A DNA stretch of 64,000 nt from Pegea sp. RAD2-039 (taxonomy: Eukaryota; Chordata; Thaliacea; Salpida; Salpidae): assembly GCA_034620365.1 (NCBI GenBank), contig JAQGEQ010000071.1:1-64000 (forward strand). The letters run 5' to 3'. Under the pieces are notes generated by a model. It was not told where the DNA came from. It was given only the letters and a program-made list of their open reading frames with translations, and did no database searches. Below are positions 1 through 10,998 of this stretch, piece after piece. Position 1 is the stretch's first letter. Each line of letters begins with the position of its first letter. The translations under genes and the position numbers were made by a program.

Positions 1-590
1 GATTTATATTTGGAGTTTTCAGTCTCCTAGAAGTGATGTCATTAACCAGATTCAAATGCTGTCTGGGTATTTTCATAGATCTTTCCTAGATGCAAAGAAT
101 TGTCCTTTGAGCTCAAATCAAGAACTTCCCGACTGAAGGTTTGGTTTGCTAACCGCTACGCCACACATTTAGACTAAGATACTGTAAAGCTAAAGAGAAG
201 ATAAAAAGTAAAATCATTTGTTTCAAGGTTTCGATTGAGACTTGTAGTGACAAATGTATATTTACTTAAATATATGAAAATCAAAATCGTTGAAAATTAA
301 TTTGATTCTTTTTTAAACAAAAACATCTTTGTGAATTGTTATTGACAACAACTAATTCAGAGTCACACATTTGAAGTTTTTTTATATAACTACATATACT
401 TTATCCAGGTAAAATACCTTTCATTGGTTATTATATTCAATAAAACAAAATTAATAGTAGCTTGCTTGGATGAAAAAATAAAACCACTTATTTGAAGAAG
501 AAAATGTTTAAAAGTAAAACTTTTCGATTTAATCAGTCAAACGAGATTGGACAAACACTTCTAGGAGACTGAAAACTCCAAATATAAATC
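1..590. repeat. Inverted-repeat-bounded segment, copy 1 (inverted orientation)
   Basis: The first 35 bases are the exact reverse complement of bases 556-590, so the segment has 35-bp perfect terminal inverted repeats. The interior is the reverse complement of roughly 7536-8106, so its orientation is flipped relative to the two downstream copies, while the sequence to the right of 590 is the same as right of 8106. No transposase is visible. It may be a non-autonomous terminal-inverted-repeat element or a segment inverted by recombination between its ends. The left flank lies outside the window. Confidence 0.85.
107..166 (-). repeat. tRNA-like pol III promoter relic (SINE-like head)
   Basis: On the minus strand a perfect A-box (TGGCGTAGCGG) is followed about 30 nt later by a degraded B-box-like stretch (GTTCTTGATTTGAGC). 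This is the layout of a tRNA-derived SINE head. It does not fold into a full tRNA by eye, and the B-box is too degenerate to call a functional gene. Confidence 0.5.
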
Positions 591-1513
591 TCAAGTTAAA
601 CAGTTATAGATAGTTCGTCACTATACTCAGTGTCGTTCTGGCAGATCCTGCAACGCCATACGGGTGTACCTGCATCAGTGTATGGGCAATATTTGGAAAT
701 CAATAATTTCTACGTTGAACTCATTGTTGACCGTTCTAGGCAAAGGAAAACCGAAATATAACTCTAGTGTTGGCTTGATATTAAAAGTAAAATGTCAACA
801 ACATATTAACCTAAGCAATGAAATATGTTTCTGATAAACAATTCAATTACAGATTTATCTCTGCTGAACTTGAAAAATTTCTAGACTGTAATTCATCTAC
901 ATCTTTTATGTTAAATTAATATTGAAGAAATCAAACAAAGACATACTTTATCATTCACGAACTTAAACAAGAAAAGTATTCTAATATCTTTCCTTCCATT
1001 ATGTTTAGTTTAAAAATGAGCATTTTCGTTACCATCTAGGTAAGTGTTTATGTGGTCTGCTACTCACAGAATGGTAACTTAGTTTCAAATCACAAACTTA
1101 TTTTATGGATGAATTTCTAATGTTTGTTTTTTCATCGTAATGTTTTACATATATAAAAACTAAATGAAAGCTATCAGCTGTTTATTACAATTTTATATCA
1201 AACATCAAGTCGAATTAGTGTTGGTAGCATACGTTGATAGTTATTATTACGCAAATATACTTAATGCAGATATAACATCAGTAAAAACAAAACATTTGTA
1301 GACTTGGTTTATTTACAAGGTTGTCGTTTTTCTGATTACATCTCAATCGTTATTTTTAATTATAAAAAACAATTTTAAAAAACTTTTTAAAAATTGATGT
1401 AATTAATTTAAATAAACAAATTTTAAAAATTTCATTAATTGACAATTTTGAGACGTTTTAATTATTTTGTTGAAAAATTTTGGTTCTGATGTTATTTTAA
1501 TTGGCTTTTCAAC

Positions 1514-3010
1514 TATTATATAAGCTGCTCAATCAAATATACTTTTAGAGGTAATTTAGTAAGTAAGAAAAAGGGTATAGAAAAAGAGAAGTCTGGTTTT
1601 TATTTTATACGAGAATTATAAATCATATTGGTTGTGAAAATGTCACAACTTTAAATAAGTAGTTCTCAAATTATATTATTTGATTATTTTACTTCTTTTT
1701 ATCTTTTCATTTTTCACTTACAATGTAAACTGGCCATCAATCTTAGAGCTTGTGAAAAACTTACGAGCAAGATTTATTCACAAATAAACTTGCTTTAGCT
1801 TTTAAAGTACTGAAATACTTGATTTGATTAAATGAATACTCATTTAGATGTTCATTCTGAAAGAATATAAGTTAAACAATTTTAACTTCGATCTTTTGAT
1901 TTTGCGGGTATCTTTTAATTTGTACCAAAAACATTTGGTTTCACAAACAAGCTTAGAAATTACTTATTAAATAAAGAATTTGACTTTCTGTTGCAGTGTG
2001 ATAATTTATCAGTTACTGATGACAATTACAAATTTTTTCTTTTCTATTTTGGTCAATGCAAGCTTATAGTTCAAGCTTCAAACGCTTATTATCAAATTAG
2101 TTTCTACTAAATCTTTTAAAAGAAAACTTAAAGATTTATAACTTATTTTTTGTAATGGTTTATAAATTTTGTTAAAGATGAATATTTTCAATATATTTAT
2201 TCAAGAAACCATCATGATAAAATTTAATTTTTAGTGAACTTCAATTTTCAAACTCTAGCAAGAAAAAAAAATTATTTGAAACTTCCTAAACACAGAGCTA
2301 CTTTCTTCAACTTTAATAAACAAACCTAGGAGATATCTTCGGTTGACATTTTTTACTCGTTTCAAATATTTTGCTGATAAATAAGGTTTCTTATTTATTT
2401 TAAATATTTCTTTTCAAACAATTACAAGAGTTGCTCAATCAAAAAAAATATTTTGTGGTTATGTAGTATGCAAAGTAAAGAATATAGAAATAAGTCTGTT
2501 TTTTTTTATTCGAGAAGTCTTAATCAAGTTGGTTTTGAAAATACCACTACGACTTTAAAGCAGAAGTTCTCAAATTATACTATTTTCTTTGTTTACTTCT
2601 TTAAGATATTTTCATTCATCACTCACAACATAAGCTGGAAATCAATCTAACTATTTCTAAGAACTTACGAGTCAGAATTATAAACAATAAATTTTGTTTC
2701 AGCTTTGGATGCAATGAAATACTTGATATGATTAAACTAATTCCTATTTAGATGTTTATTCTGAAGTAGTTTATATCACAAATATTAATTTCGATCTTTT
2801 CATTTTGTGAATTTTACCGGTAAACTAACAACCTGATGATCCAGAGATGAGTTAAGAAAATAATGATTAAATGAAGAATTTGACTTTTTCTGTTGCAGTA
2901 TGATAATTTATCAGTTACTGATTACAATTAAAAATATTTCTTTCTCAATTTTTGTCGATTCATTAATAATTTAGGTTTCAGATACTCGTCTTTAAATTAA
3001 TTTTCTACTT
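1514..3010 (+). repeat. Internal ~0.92 kb direct duplication inside unit 1
   Basis: The block from about 1514 to 2160 reappears in diverged form from about 2425 to 3010. Both begin with a GCTCAATCAAA motif and share the tract leading to TTATCAGTTACTGATGACAA or its variant. The same pair occurs in unit 2 (about 9030-9680 and 9940-10520) and begins in unit 3. This duplication therefore predates the 7.5 kb duplication. No convincing coding capacity was seen. Confidence 0.7.
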
Positions 3011-3482
3011 AGTCTGTATAATACGTTGTTTTATATTAGAGTTTCTTAAGCGACGTAAAAAACTTCTATTTAAACTTAATTACCAAATTGTAAATCTATC
3101 AATTATTGATCTATATTTTTTGGAACTATTTAAACTTTCAAATATTAACTAACTTTATTTTACTTTAGCAAATAACTTAATGATAATTATAGAGTTTATT
3201 GTTGCAAGCCGGCTAACACGATATTCCTTATAACCAAACAAGTTTGTGAATTATCTTGAATTGTACACAAAGCAACTTATAAGAACTTGTAAATAATCTT
3301 GATAATAACTTTTTGTCAACAAAGTTTATAAACAAGTCTTTGTATTAAGAAGGATATAAGGATATACAAGGCATTTTGTAATTTAACTTTTATCTAAATC
3401 GAATCTAAAGTCTAACTAAAAGTTTATATTATTCAGCTTGATACTAAGTATACTCACGAATATTTATAAAGTTATAATCAAA

Positions 3483-5359
3483 ATGATGTTACTGAATAAC
3501 AAGAAGAGTTTGAGTTTGGTTATGTTGAGTGTTCTGATGTTTGGTAAATATGTTTTCTTTAGGAATTTGATAATAAAAACTAATAACTATCCGCTGTTAA
3601 TACGAGTTTATTTTGAAATTAAAAACTTTTATACTAAAACTTTAATAATTTTTTTGTGTAGGATTCGTTAAAGCTGAAAACAGTAACAATGCAGAGATGA
3701 CAGCAGGTTTGTATATTCTCAATCAATTTGTAAATATCGTCCATATTTACTTTGTGATCATAAAAACCGAGAGATTTGTGAATATATTAGAAAGATAGAT
3801 GTTGTCTTCACGAGTGTTTCACATTTGACATGATTCAGATAGCTTTAAGAGTAATCTAAATTTTTATGTAGAAGAAATCGTCAAGCACTCCGGCACTCCT
3901 TATGAAGTTGAAGAACAAGGAAACTTTGTACGATCAAAGCGTAGTCTTGATGATAACAGTTGGAATAAGATTGAAAATCATGCTGTTGTTCCATACATAT
4001 TTCAATTTAGTTTTCGTAAGTTGATCAAAAGTTTTCTTTGCTTTAAAACAATAAAACATAGATCTTAACACTAACAGCTTTTCTTGTTGTGCAACTTTAA
4101 AAGGTTTTCAAAGAAAAGTAAGAAAGGCAATGAAAATGATCGAAGATAGAACATGTGTCCGTTTCATACCTCGTACAAACCAAACTGACTTTGTCGCTTT
4201 TAAATTCCATCAATTATCTTGTGCATCAGAAGTTGGAAAACAAGGAGGACCACAAAAAGTGATAACCTAACAATATAAAGTGTTGCTAATCTAAATAAGT
4301 AGAAATAACATTAAATAAACATTCATCTAAATAAAAAAGTTTATATTTTTAACTTTTTCAAATAGGTTTATATATCTAATGGTTGTACAGTTCGTGCAAT
4401 TGTTCATGAGCTAGTACATGTACTAGGATTTGAATATGAGCAAAGCACACCAGATAGAGATGAAAACGTGAACACTTTCTCGAAAAGGTAAAAGATTCTT
4501 TATTTTTCAAACTAAAAAATTACTTTTTATCTTATGAAGACTTAATAGATGTATTTATGTTTAGAAAGCAGCAAGCTGTAGTAGCACAACGTGAAATATT
4601 ATCTAGCAAAGATGTTTTCAGAATCAATACAAAATACACATGCAAAGGTTTGAAATAAGTTAATATTTTAAGATTAATGAGAAATTTCAGCTCAACAACC
4701 AAATGCCTGTCATCAAAGATTTGTTAACTTTCTATAAATCTGGCATCAATTCGTAAAAATATTTTACTTTGGCAGCAATTATTGAGGATTTTAAGGATTA
4801 GTTCAGATGTTTTAGTGGTATTTTTTTTGCAGGTTATCCAAGACGCATTATTTTTAATAGTAGAGCCGCTACTAATCAAGCATATAACTGCATTGATAAT
4901 TTAAAAAAGTATCCATAGTGAGTTATGTGTTTATTATCAATTTAAAAAACTTGTGTTTAAATAAATAAATAATAAATATATTGTTTTATTTAGTTTGTTG
5001 TAAAGTAATCTTTGAAAGTAATCACATTCTATCGAAATGTTTACCAAAGCCTAAGTAAAATTGGTATCTGCATAGTTTATTCATTATTAATCTGGTATCA
5101 AACGTTATGTTTTTTGTATTATAAAATCATCAAAAGCTACTGACCAAGCAAATTAACTAAATATCCGTTATTAATTTTGAAAAAGTATTTAATTTGATTC
5201 AAAATGTATTGTTACAGCTGTCCTTTTGTTACTTCAATTGATTGTTGGAATGGATTAGCAATGTATTGTCCCCAACGCTGTCAAATATGTGAAGGTCTTG
5301 TAATGCTTATTATAAAGTTGGAAAATAGAACAGGAAAAGTTCTAGCGCTTGAAAAATAA
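3483..5359 (+). CDS. Secreted astacin-like protein with ShKT domain, copy 1 (predicted pseudoprotease)
   Basis: Eight exons: 3483-3543, 3662-3706, 3872-4015, 4104-4258, 4366-4487, 4565-4647, 4833-4917, 5218-5359. All have GT-AG introns and consistent phases, giving about 279 residues. A signal peptide is followed by a short propeptide ending in RSKR, a furin-type site. The M12A (astacin) N-terminal subdomain is recognisable (TCVRFIPRTNQTDF). The zinc site reads HELVHVLGFEYEQS: the first two histidines and the catalytic Glu remain, but the third ligand is Tyr. The usual C-terminal subdomain with the Met-turn (SxMHY) is absent. The C-terminus has six cysteines in ShKT spacing (YCPQRCQIC). Active astacins are secreted zinc endopeptidases. 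Here activity is doubtful, so a binding or inhibitory role is inferred, not shown. AATAAA lies at about 5747. An acceptor (TTATTCAG) lies about 40 nt upstream of the ATG. Confidence 0.88.
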
Positions 5360-5429
5360 TTTATCAAATCTTAATCGTAAATATATCTTCTTTGATTTTG
5401 ATTTAATCTCTAAATTTAATCTCTTCGAT

Positions 5430-5627
5430 TTATTCTCTAAAATTCAACCAATAAAAAGATAATTCCAAACTATGCCTGTCTTCCAGTTCTACAAACTTAA
5501 TGTCAACCTTAACAGAGCTTGCAGAAGAATATTTGAATTTGTTATACTGTTTAGTGAAGCTAACAAATTCTTTTATTTCTAGAATTCGAAATAACAAGTT
5601 TACTTTTGAAGCTATGTGAGAAAGCAT
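5430..5627 (-). pseudogene. 65-residue minus-strand open frame, possible exon relic
   Basis: An open frame starting MLSHIASKVNLL and containing FVELEDRHSLELSFYWLN lies just 3' of the astacin gene and is also open in unit 2 (12931-13128). The few differences between copies all change the amino acid, so there is no sign of purifying selection. The pattern is faintly like the C-terminal RWD region of the kinetochore protein KNL1, but too weak to assign. It is most likely a captured exon fragment or chance. Confidence 0.3.
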
Positions 5628-6949
5628 TCTAACAGTTAACTGCCCTAGGGTTTATTAAAAAAGCAGCTAGATTGAGAGTTACTCTTCGAATATTACTTCA
5701 ACTATATACTTTTTGATTTAACTTATGTATGAATCAACTAGCAATCAATAAAGTGATAAATTCTAGAAAGTATTTAGGCTAATTAATTCCTAAACTACTA
5801 AATGTTCAGTTATGATCTAATACTCAATAATCTTAATCTATTTATAGTCATATCCAATAAAGCAATCACAAAAATGTTTTGATTAAATGTCAGAGTCTAA
5901 TGTAACTTTATTTGCAATAAAAATCTGGGAGAGTTATAAAAACTAATAAACTTTCTAAACTCGGCGAGTTTAATAGACCCACATCTTCTATTTGATGCTA
6001 ATGACTGGTGTCACTAGAAGGAACATTTGAGCATTTTAATAAAAAGCGTTGGGTTGAAATGGGTCTGATGGAAACGAATCTTTAAAGTTTTATTTTGCTA
6101 TTCAGACAGGTAGGAAATGCTTTGATAATTATCATAATTATACAACGATTGAGTCGATTCTGTGCAAAAACTATATGTAAGAAAACTAAATGAATTTTTT
6201 ACTTGAGACCACTTAATTATATAAAAATGTTAACCAAACCAATAGTTTGATGAAAATCAAACCAATTTCTTTTATTATTAGTATTTACTTGGAACTAAAG
6301 GTTAAAGATTTCTTTTTAATAATTCATTTGAAATGCTTGAATTTTTTCACTTTAAAGAATGTACTGCTGATTATTTTGTATCATCAATACCATCTAAAAT
6401 TAAAAGACAAGTGATAGCTGAATCCGGCATCTTTCTTTAGTCAACTTGTATCAACAAAAAGAATAAAAGCTCACAATGATTTATATTCAAATACCTATAA
6501 TTCTTTTTAAATAGAAAATAACTGAATAACTCAGAAGTTAAATTCATTTATTAGAAACACCACATCGATTGTTAGAAATTATATATCAATATTATATGAA
6601 CTTTCTCATCAACCGTTAAAATTTGAGGACACTCGGCCGAACAACCGAATCTTCAAAGATAGCTCTTCAATAATATTTTTATCGAAAATATTAGAAGTAT
6701 AAAATTATGACAAGTTATAAAAATATATATTAGCAACAAATAACAGTGTTTATTTCAAGTGCAAAAGTACCACACCTAATAGTTTTTGAAGACTTCACGT
6801 TTTTATATTTAGTTAATATTATAAAAATGACATTGTAGGTGAAAATGTGATCTTCAGAAATGGTCATTGTAATGATAATAACTTCTTATGAGACCTTTAT
6901 TCAATTGTGAATTGACTCTAATAACAGAGATACAAACATCGAAAAACAC

Positions 6950-7126
6950 AACAGTCAGTTACAGAAGAAAGTAGTTGTAGACAAAGAATAAGCCGAAAAT
7001 TTGATAATACAATTACATCAGCAGTAAAATATTCTTCTGTTACACAAGTCAAATGTACCACATTCTCCCCAATCACTTAAAAACTGTCAAGCCATGATGA
7101 ATTGTGAACAAAAAAATCTAGAATGT
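6950..7126 (-). pseudogene. GRAM/PH-like exon relic (myotubularin-type), unit 1
   Basis: The minus strand encodes GENVVHLTCVTEEYFTADVI followed by VLSNFRLIL. This matches the pattern of the GRAM/PH domain start in myotubularin-related phosphatases (GE...V...A...IVLSNYRL). In this copy an in-frame TAA interrupts it near the start. It looks like a fragment of a host gene carried inside the tandem unit. Confidence 0.4.
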
Positions 7127-7535
7127 TCATATTTACTTATTAAAGTTGTAATAAATTAAAGTGAAACTACTTGGAATAAGTTTTTTATAAATTTGAATTG
7201 TTTACTTTTATGTTCTACATCTTTAATAAATAGATTAGTTTAGTTTCTAAAAATTATATTTTCAAAATCTTAAGAAACTTAACGCTTACCTTAAAAAAGT
7301 TCATTTAAAAATTTTATCTAAATAACTACTGATAAGAATAAATTATATGTTTTTAAACATCAAATGTTAGTATATGACTGAAATTTCAATTAAATTGTAA
7401 CAAAAATTATGTGCAAATGGCTACAAGCTTGCTTAACCAATTTCTTGTTTGTCTCGAAAATCTTGGAGAACAAACAAGAAAGATTAGATGAACTTTTGAA
7501 AGTCTAGCAAAAGTTAAGAAGAAAAATATTCTGAA

Positions 7536-8106
7536 CAGTCTCCTAGAAGTGTTTGTCAAATCTCGTTTGACTGATTAAATCGAAAAGTTTTACTTTTAAA
7601 CATTTTCTTCTTCAAATAAGTGGTTTTATTTTTTCATCCAAGCAAGCTACTATTAATTTTGTTTTATTGAATATAATAACCAATGAAAGGTATTTTACCT
7701 GGATAAAGTATATGTAGTTATATAAAAAAACTTCAAATGTGTGACTCTGAATTAGTTGTTGTCAATAACAATTCACAAAGATGTTTTTGTTTAAAAAAGA
7801 ATCAAATTAATTTTCAACGATTTTGATTTTCATATATTTAAGTAAATATACATTTGTCACTACAAGTCTCAATCGAAACCTTGAAACAAATGATTTTACT
7901 TTTTATCTTCTCTTTAGCTTTACAGTATCTTAGTCTAAATGTGTGGCGTAGCGGTTAGCAAACCAAACCTTCAGTCGGGAAGTTCTTGATTTGAGCTCAA
8001 AGGACAATTCTTTGCATCTAGGAAAGATCTATGAAAATACCCAGACAGCATTTGAATCTGGTTAATGACATCACTTCTAGGAGACTGAAAACTCCAAATA
8101 TAAATC
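7536..8106. repeat. Inverted-repeat-bounded segment, copy 2
   Basis: This is the reverse complement of copy 1. Its right end carries the full 35-bp terminal repeat (8072-8106). Its left end keeps only about 16-22 bp of it (CAGTCTCCTAGAAGTG). The tRNA-like core lies at about 7941-8000 on the plus strand. It sits exactly at the junction of units 1 and 2. Confidence 0.85.
7941..8000 (+). repeat. tRNA-like pol III promoter relic, copy 2
   Basis: Same A-box (TGGCGTAGCGG) and degraded B-box as at 107-166, on the opposite strand because the host segment is flipped. Unlikely to be a functional tRNA. Confidence 0.5.
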
Positions 8107-10998
8107 TCAAGTTAAACAGTTATAGATAGTTCGTCACTATACTCAGTGTCGTTCTGGCAGATCCTGCAACGCCATACGGGTGTACCTGCATCAGTGTATG
8201 GGCAACATTTGGAAATCAATAATCTCTACGTTGAACTCATTGTTGACCGTTCTAGGCAAAGGAAAACCGAAATATAACTTTAGTGTTGGTTTGATATTAG
8301 AAGTAAAATGTCAACAACATATTAACCTAAGCAATGAAATATGTTTCTGATAAATTATTCAATTACAGATTTATCTCTGCTGAACTTGAAAAATTTCTAG
8401 AATGTAAGTCGTCTACATCTTTTATGTTAAATTAATATTGAAGAAATCAAACAAAGACATACTTTATCATTCACGAACTTAAACAAGAAAAGTATTCTAA
8501 CGTCTTTCCTTCCATTATGTTTAGTTTAAAAATGAGCATTTTCGTTACCACCTAGGTAAGTGTTTATGTGGTCTGCTACTCACAGAATGGTAACTTAGTT
8601 TCAAATCACAAACTTATTTTATGGATGAATTTCTAATGTTTGTTTTTTCATCGTAATGTTTCACATATATAAGAACTAAATGAAAGCTATCAGCTTTTTA
8701 TTACAATTTTATATCAAACATCAAGTCGAATTAGTGTTGGTAGCATACGTTGATAGTTATTATTACGCAAATATACTTACTGCAGATATAACATCAGTAA
8801 AAACAAAACTTTTGTAGACTTGGTTTATTTACAAGGTTGTCGTTTTTCTGATTACATCTCAATCGTTATTTTTAATTATAAAAAACAATTTTAAAAAACT
8901 TTTTAAAAATTGATGTAATTAATTTAAATAAACAAATTTTAAAAATTTCATTAATTGACAATTTTGAGACGTTTTAATTATTTTGTTGAAAAATTTTGGT
9001 TCTGATGTTATTTTAATTGGCTTTTCAACTATTATATAAGCTGCTCAATCAAATATACTTTTAGAGGTAATTTAGTAAGTAAGAAAAAGGGTACAGAAAA
9101 AAAGAAGTCTGGTTTTTATTTTATACGAGAATTATAAATCATATTGGTTGTGAAAATGTCACAACTTTAAATAAGTAGTTCTCAAATTATATTATCTGAT
9201 TATTTTACTTCTTTTTATCTTTTCATTTTTCACTTACAATGTAAACTGGCCATCAATCTTAGAGCTTGTTAAAAACTTACGAGCAAGATTTATTCACAAA
9301 TAAACTTGCTTTAGCTTTTAAAGTACTGAAATACTTGATTTGATTAAATGAATACTCATTTAGATGTTCATTCTGAAAGAATATAAGTTAAACAATTTTA
9401 ACTTCGATCTTTTGATTTTGCGGGTATCTTTTAATTTGTACCAAAAAACATTTGGTTTCACAAACAAGCTTAGAAATTATTTATTAAATAAAGAATTTGA
9501 CTTTCTGTTGCAGTGTGATAATTTATCAGTTACTGATGACAATTACAATTTTTTTCTTTTCTATTTTGGTCAATGCAAGCTTATAGTTCAAGCTTCAAAC
9601 GCTTATTATCAAATTAGTTTCTACTAAATCTTTTAAAAGAAAACTTAAAGATTTATAACTTATTTTTTGTAATGGTTTCTAAATTTTGTTAAAGATGAAT
9701 ATTTTCAATATATTTATTCAAGAAACCACCATGATAAAATTTAATTTTTAGTGAACTTCAATTTTCAAACTCTAGCAAGAAAAAAAATTATTTGAAACTT
9801 CCTAAACACAGAGCTACTTTCTTCAACTTTAATAAACAAACCTAGGAGATATCTTCGGTTGACATTTTTTACTCGTTTCAAATATTTTGCTGATAAATAA
9901 GGTTTCTTATTTATTTGTAATATTTCTTTTCAAACAATTACAAGAGTTGCTCAATCAAAAAAAATATTTTGAGGTTATGTAGTATGCAAAGTAAAGAATA
10001 TAGAAATAAGTTTGGTTTTTTTTATACGAGAAGTCTTAATCAACTTGGTTTTGAAATTATCACTACGACTTTAAAGCAGTAGTTCTCAAATTATACTATT
10101 TTCTTTGTTTACTTCTTCAAGATATTTTCATTCATCACTCACAACATAAGCTGGAAATCAATCTAACTATTTCTAAGAACTTACGAGCCAGAATTATAAA
10201 CATTAAATTTTGTTTCAGCTTTGGATGCAATGAAATACTTGATATGATTAAACTAATTCCTATTTAGATGTTTATTCTGAAGTAGTTTATATCACAAATA
10301 TTAATTTCGATCTTTTCATTTTGTGAATTTTACCGGTAAACTAACAACCTGATGATCCAGAGATGAGTTAAGAAAATAATGATTAAATGAAGAATTTGAC
10401 TTTTTCTGTTGCAGTATGATAATTTATCAGTTACTGATTACAATTAAAAATATTTCTTTCTCAATTTTTGTCGATTCATTAGTAATTTAGGTTTCAGATA
10501 CTCGTCTTTAAATTAATTTTCTACTTAGTCTGTATAATACGTTGTTTTATATTAGAGTTTCTTAAGCGACGTAAAAAACTTCTATTTAAACTTAATTACC
10601 AAATTGTAAATCTATCAATTATTGATCTATATTTTTTGGAACTATTTAAACTTTCAAATATTAACTAACTTTATTTTACTTTAGCAAATAACTTAATGAT
10701 AATTATAGAGTTTATTGTTGCAAGCCGGCTAACACGATATTCCTTATAACCAAACAAGTTTGTGAATTATCTTGAATTGTACACAAAGCAACTTATAAGA
10801 ACTTGTAAATAATCTTGATAATAACTTTTTATCAACAAAGTTTATAAACAAGTCTTTGTATTAAGAAGGATATAAGGATATACAAGGCATTTTGTAATTT
10901 AACTTTTATCTAAATCGAATCTACAGTCTAACTAAAAGTTTATATTATTCAGCTTGATACTAAGTATACTCACGAATATTTATAAAGTTATAATCAAA

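Larger units (their letters stand above)
591..7535 (+). repeat. Tandem unit 1 of a ~7.5 kb duplication
   Basis: The sequence from 591 repeats almost base for base from 8107 (offset 7516) and again from 15593 (offset 7486). Unit 1 holds an internally duplicated AT-rich block, the astacin-ShKT gene and about 2.1 kb of 3' flank. Identity with unit 2 is high over most of its length, except in two patches around astacin exon 5 and astacin intron 7-exon 8. Confidence 0.95.
5360..7535. other. 3' flank of astacin copy 1, no intact gene
   Basis: AT-rich DNA shared with unit 2. It contains two minus-strand remnants described separately (5430-5627 and about 6950-7126). Nothing else with coding character was seen. 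Confidence 0.6.

Noticed and set aside
107-166. Functional tRNA gene at the A-box match
   Set aside because: The B-box is degenerate and no acceptor stem or complete cloverleaf is visible; better described as a SINE-like relic.
9364-9627. 87-codon plus-strand frame present in units 2 (9364-9627) and 3 (16847-17110)
   Set aside because: The matching position in unit 1 is shifted by a one-base difference, and the frame lies in a block that is also duplicated internally without an open frame. No family resemblance.
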